5,967 nt of DNA from Candidatus Beckwithbacteria bacterium CG23_combo_of_CG06-09_8_20_14_all_47_9 (GTDB taxonomy: Bacteria; Patescibacteriota; Microgenomatia; UBA1400; CG1-02-47-37), in contig PCSQ01000098.1 in the NCBI GenBank assembly GCA_002772455.1, positions 1 through 5,967 of the forward strand, given 5' to 3'. Positions within the stretch are counted from its first letter, which is position 1. Every line of letters starts with the position of its first letter. The notes beneath the pieces are model-generated. The model searched no databases. It saw only the letters and a list, made by a program, of their open reading frames with translations, and was not told the origin of the DNA. Below, in pieces: positions 4,768-5,967 of this stretch. The translations under genes and the position numbers were made by a program.

Positions 4768-5967
4768 ATGAAATTGATGGTTGGCCGGCCTAATTTTTCT
4801 TTTTTATCGCATTTAGCGACTTTGTTTCTTTTCTTCGTTTTAGCCTCAACTAAAAACCAAGCTTTTGCTAATGAGTATTTTGTTGCACCTAACGATTCCG
4901 CAGGTCTCATTAATGCAATAAATGAAGCAAATAATAATAGCGAAATAGATACAATAAATTTAGCAAGCGAATCAATTTATAGTTTAATAGATCCTATTGA
5001 CAATCTTGTCTTTAATTCGGTGTATGGGATTAATGGATTACCCGTCATTAATAGTGATAATGAAATTATTATTAATGGGAATAATTCAACAATTAATCGC
5101 GAAGGTACAGCACAAAGATTCAGAATATTTGCTATCCAATTTCCAGGCAAATTAACACTAAATAATATTACAATTAAAGGAGGATTTAGTACTTCTCCAA
5201 ATATTGGCGGTGGAGCTATATTAAATCTTAGTGGTACGTTAATTATCAATAATTCTAGGGTTTCCAAAAATACTGCCCTTATTGGTGGAGGGGCAGGAAT
5301 TTGGGCTCTTGGGGGTACTTCTTACATATCAAATTCTACAATCTCTGAGAATAATTCTGGAAATAATGGAGAAACTATATCAAGTGGTGGAGCTTTTGTA
5401 AAAAGAGGCCTAGGATTATTTCAAGTCTCAGATAGTATTATTGAAAACAATGAAGCAGAAACAATTGGAGGAGCAATATACTCAAATGCAACATCATCTG
5501 GAGAAATTAATATCACAAATAGCCGAATTCAAAATAATTCTACGAGGCTTCAAGGTGGAGCAATATACAATTATCAAGGCAAAATAAATATTACAAACAG
5601 TTGCATTAATGGAAATTTACCCAATGCTGTAATAAATGAAACGGTATCTTCTTTTATTATTTCTGCGATCAATAATTGGTGGGGGAATGAAAATGGTCCA
5701 TCTGGAGCAGGAAGCGGGTCAGGAGATTTTATTAGTAGTCGTATAGACTATATACCATTTCTTTCTTCTTGTCCTCCTCTTTCGTCTCCAAGCCCGTCGC
5801 CGGAGCCTAACCCATCGCCAACCCCCACTCCCTCTCCTTCACCCAGCCCGTCGCCAAATACTCCGATTGTGTTTTTGCCGGGCTTAGGCGGCAGTTGGAA
5901 CACGTCAAATATAATCAGCGGCAACAGCGGCGGGGTGTGGAAAAAAACTCCGTTTATCAAAGTTTAT
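4768..5967 (+). CDS. Secreted right-handed beta-helix protein fused to an alpha/beta-hydrolase (lipase-like) domain; C-terminus beyond the window
   Basis: The frame stays open for 400 codons from the ATG at 4768 to the right edge. Residues 1-34 form a signal peptide (hydrophobic core LATLFLFFVLA, cleavage expected after QAFA). Residues 45-72 (AGLINAINEANNNSEIDTINLASESIYSL) match the opening of beta-helix surface proteins, where CSLREAI-like and DTI-x-L elements are usual. Residues 100-290 hold repeated Asn-rich coils with GGAI/IxNxxxxxN spacing (GGGAILN, GGAGIWA, GGAIYSN, GGAIYNY). NNWWGNENGPSG (302-313) is the closing motif often seen in such helices. A Pro/Ser linker spans 338-364. TPIVFLPGLGGSWNTSN followed by VWKKTPFIKVY (365-400) resembles the first strand and oxyanion-loop region of LCAT/lipase-like hydrolases; the nucleophile Ser would lie outside the window. 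Likely role: a surface-bound or secreted esterase/lipase held or targeted by the beta-helix. An ATG at codon 4 is an alternative start. The beta-helix part is AT-rich, unlike the linker and hydrolase. Confidence 0.85.
   Translation, partial: MKLMVGRPNFSFLSHLATLFLFFVLASTKNQAFANEYFVAPNDSAGLINAINEANNNSEIDTINLASESIYSLIDPIDNLVFNSVYGINGLPVINSDNEIIINGNNSTINREGTAQRFRIFAIQFPGKLTLNNITIKGGFSTSPNIGGGAILNLSGTLIINNSRVSKNTALIGGGAGIWALGGTSYISNSTISENNSGNNGETISSGGAFVKRGLGLFQVSDSIIENNEAETIGGAIYSNATSSGEINITNSRIQNNSTRLQGGAIYNYQGKINITNSCINGNLPNAVINETVSSFIISAINNWWGNENGPSGAGSGSGDFISSRIDYIPFLSSCPPLSSPSPSPEPNPSPTPTPSPSPSPSPNTPIVFLPGLGGSWNTSNIISGNSGGVWKKTPFIKVY
5780..5860 (+). repeat. Pro/Ser-rich tandem coding repeat (interdomain linker)
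   Basis: Degenerate tandem Ser-Pro, Thr-Pro and Asn-Pro codon pairs encode residues 338-364 of the beta-helix/hydrolase protein. Such linkers usually form a flexible spacer between extracellular domains. Base composition changes from AT-rich to GC-rich at its start. Confidence 0.85.

Noticed and set aside
4930..5640. Repetitive AT-rich sequence that could suggest a CRISPR or tandem DNA repeat
   Set aside because: The repetition is at protein level (beta-helix coils of differing length); there are no identical DNA repeats with regular spacers.
4977..5960. Minus-strand open frames of 96 and 70 codons opposite the beta-helix gene
   Set aside because: They are by-products of AT-rich and repetitive Pro/Ser coding sequence on the plus strand; the Gly-rich 70-residue product is simply the complement of the linker.

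Overview
This 6 kb window looks like a piece of the genome of a small-genome bacterium of the Candidate Phyla Radiation (Patescibacteria), perhaps Microgenomates or a relative. That assignment is an inference. It rests on tightly packed sugar and glycan genes with overlapping ends, in-frame palindromes inside a protein gene, and a secreted beta-helix/hydrolase fusion that I associate with those lineages from memory. UGA works as a stop codon (glycosyltransferase at 893, small gene at 4620), so this is not a UGA-recoded lineage (Gracilibacteria/SR1 type).

Left block (1-2405, minus strand): a three-gene operon read right to left. It encodes a histidine-phosphatase-superfamily enzyme (2405-1758), a family 2 glycosyltransferase with C-terminal membrane segments (1768-893), and a DegT/DnrJ/EryC1/StrS PLP aminotransferase (896 to beyond the left edge). 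The junctions overlap by 11 bp and 4 bp (ATGA), so translation is probably coupled. Together the genes suggest nucleotide-sugar modification and assembly of a surface glycan or glycolipid.

Middle block (2404-4126): a class I SAM-dependent methyltransferase on the plus strand shares its start region with the phosphatase; the two ATGs overlap by 2 bp. It ends tail-to-tail, overlapping by 32 bp, with a GT4-type glycosyltransferase on the minus strand. Strong -10-like hexamers lie only 5-8 nt before several start codons, which suggests leaderless or nearly leaderless mRNAs for first genes. The internal glycosyltransferase gene has a Shine-Dalgarno sequence instead.

Right block (4127-5967): a small unrecognised gene (ATG at 4260, but its frame is open and looks coding back to 4152 with no ordinary start) is followed by a 145 bp gap that turns AT-rich. 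Then comes a long secreted-protein gene (4768 to beyond the right edge): signal peptide, Asn-rich right-handed beta-helix, Pro/Ser linker, and the beginning of an alpha/beta-hydrolase (lipase-like) domain. The beta-helix part is very AT-rich and the linker plus hydrolase part returns to GC-rich sequence, so the gene looks like a composite.

The most unusual feature is the family 2 glycosyltransferase gene. It carries three long palindromes (38 bp perfect, 26 bp perfect, 29 nt nearly perfect), all translated in frame. I saw nothing comparable elsewhere in the window.
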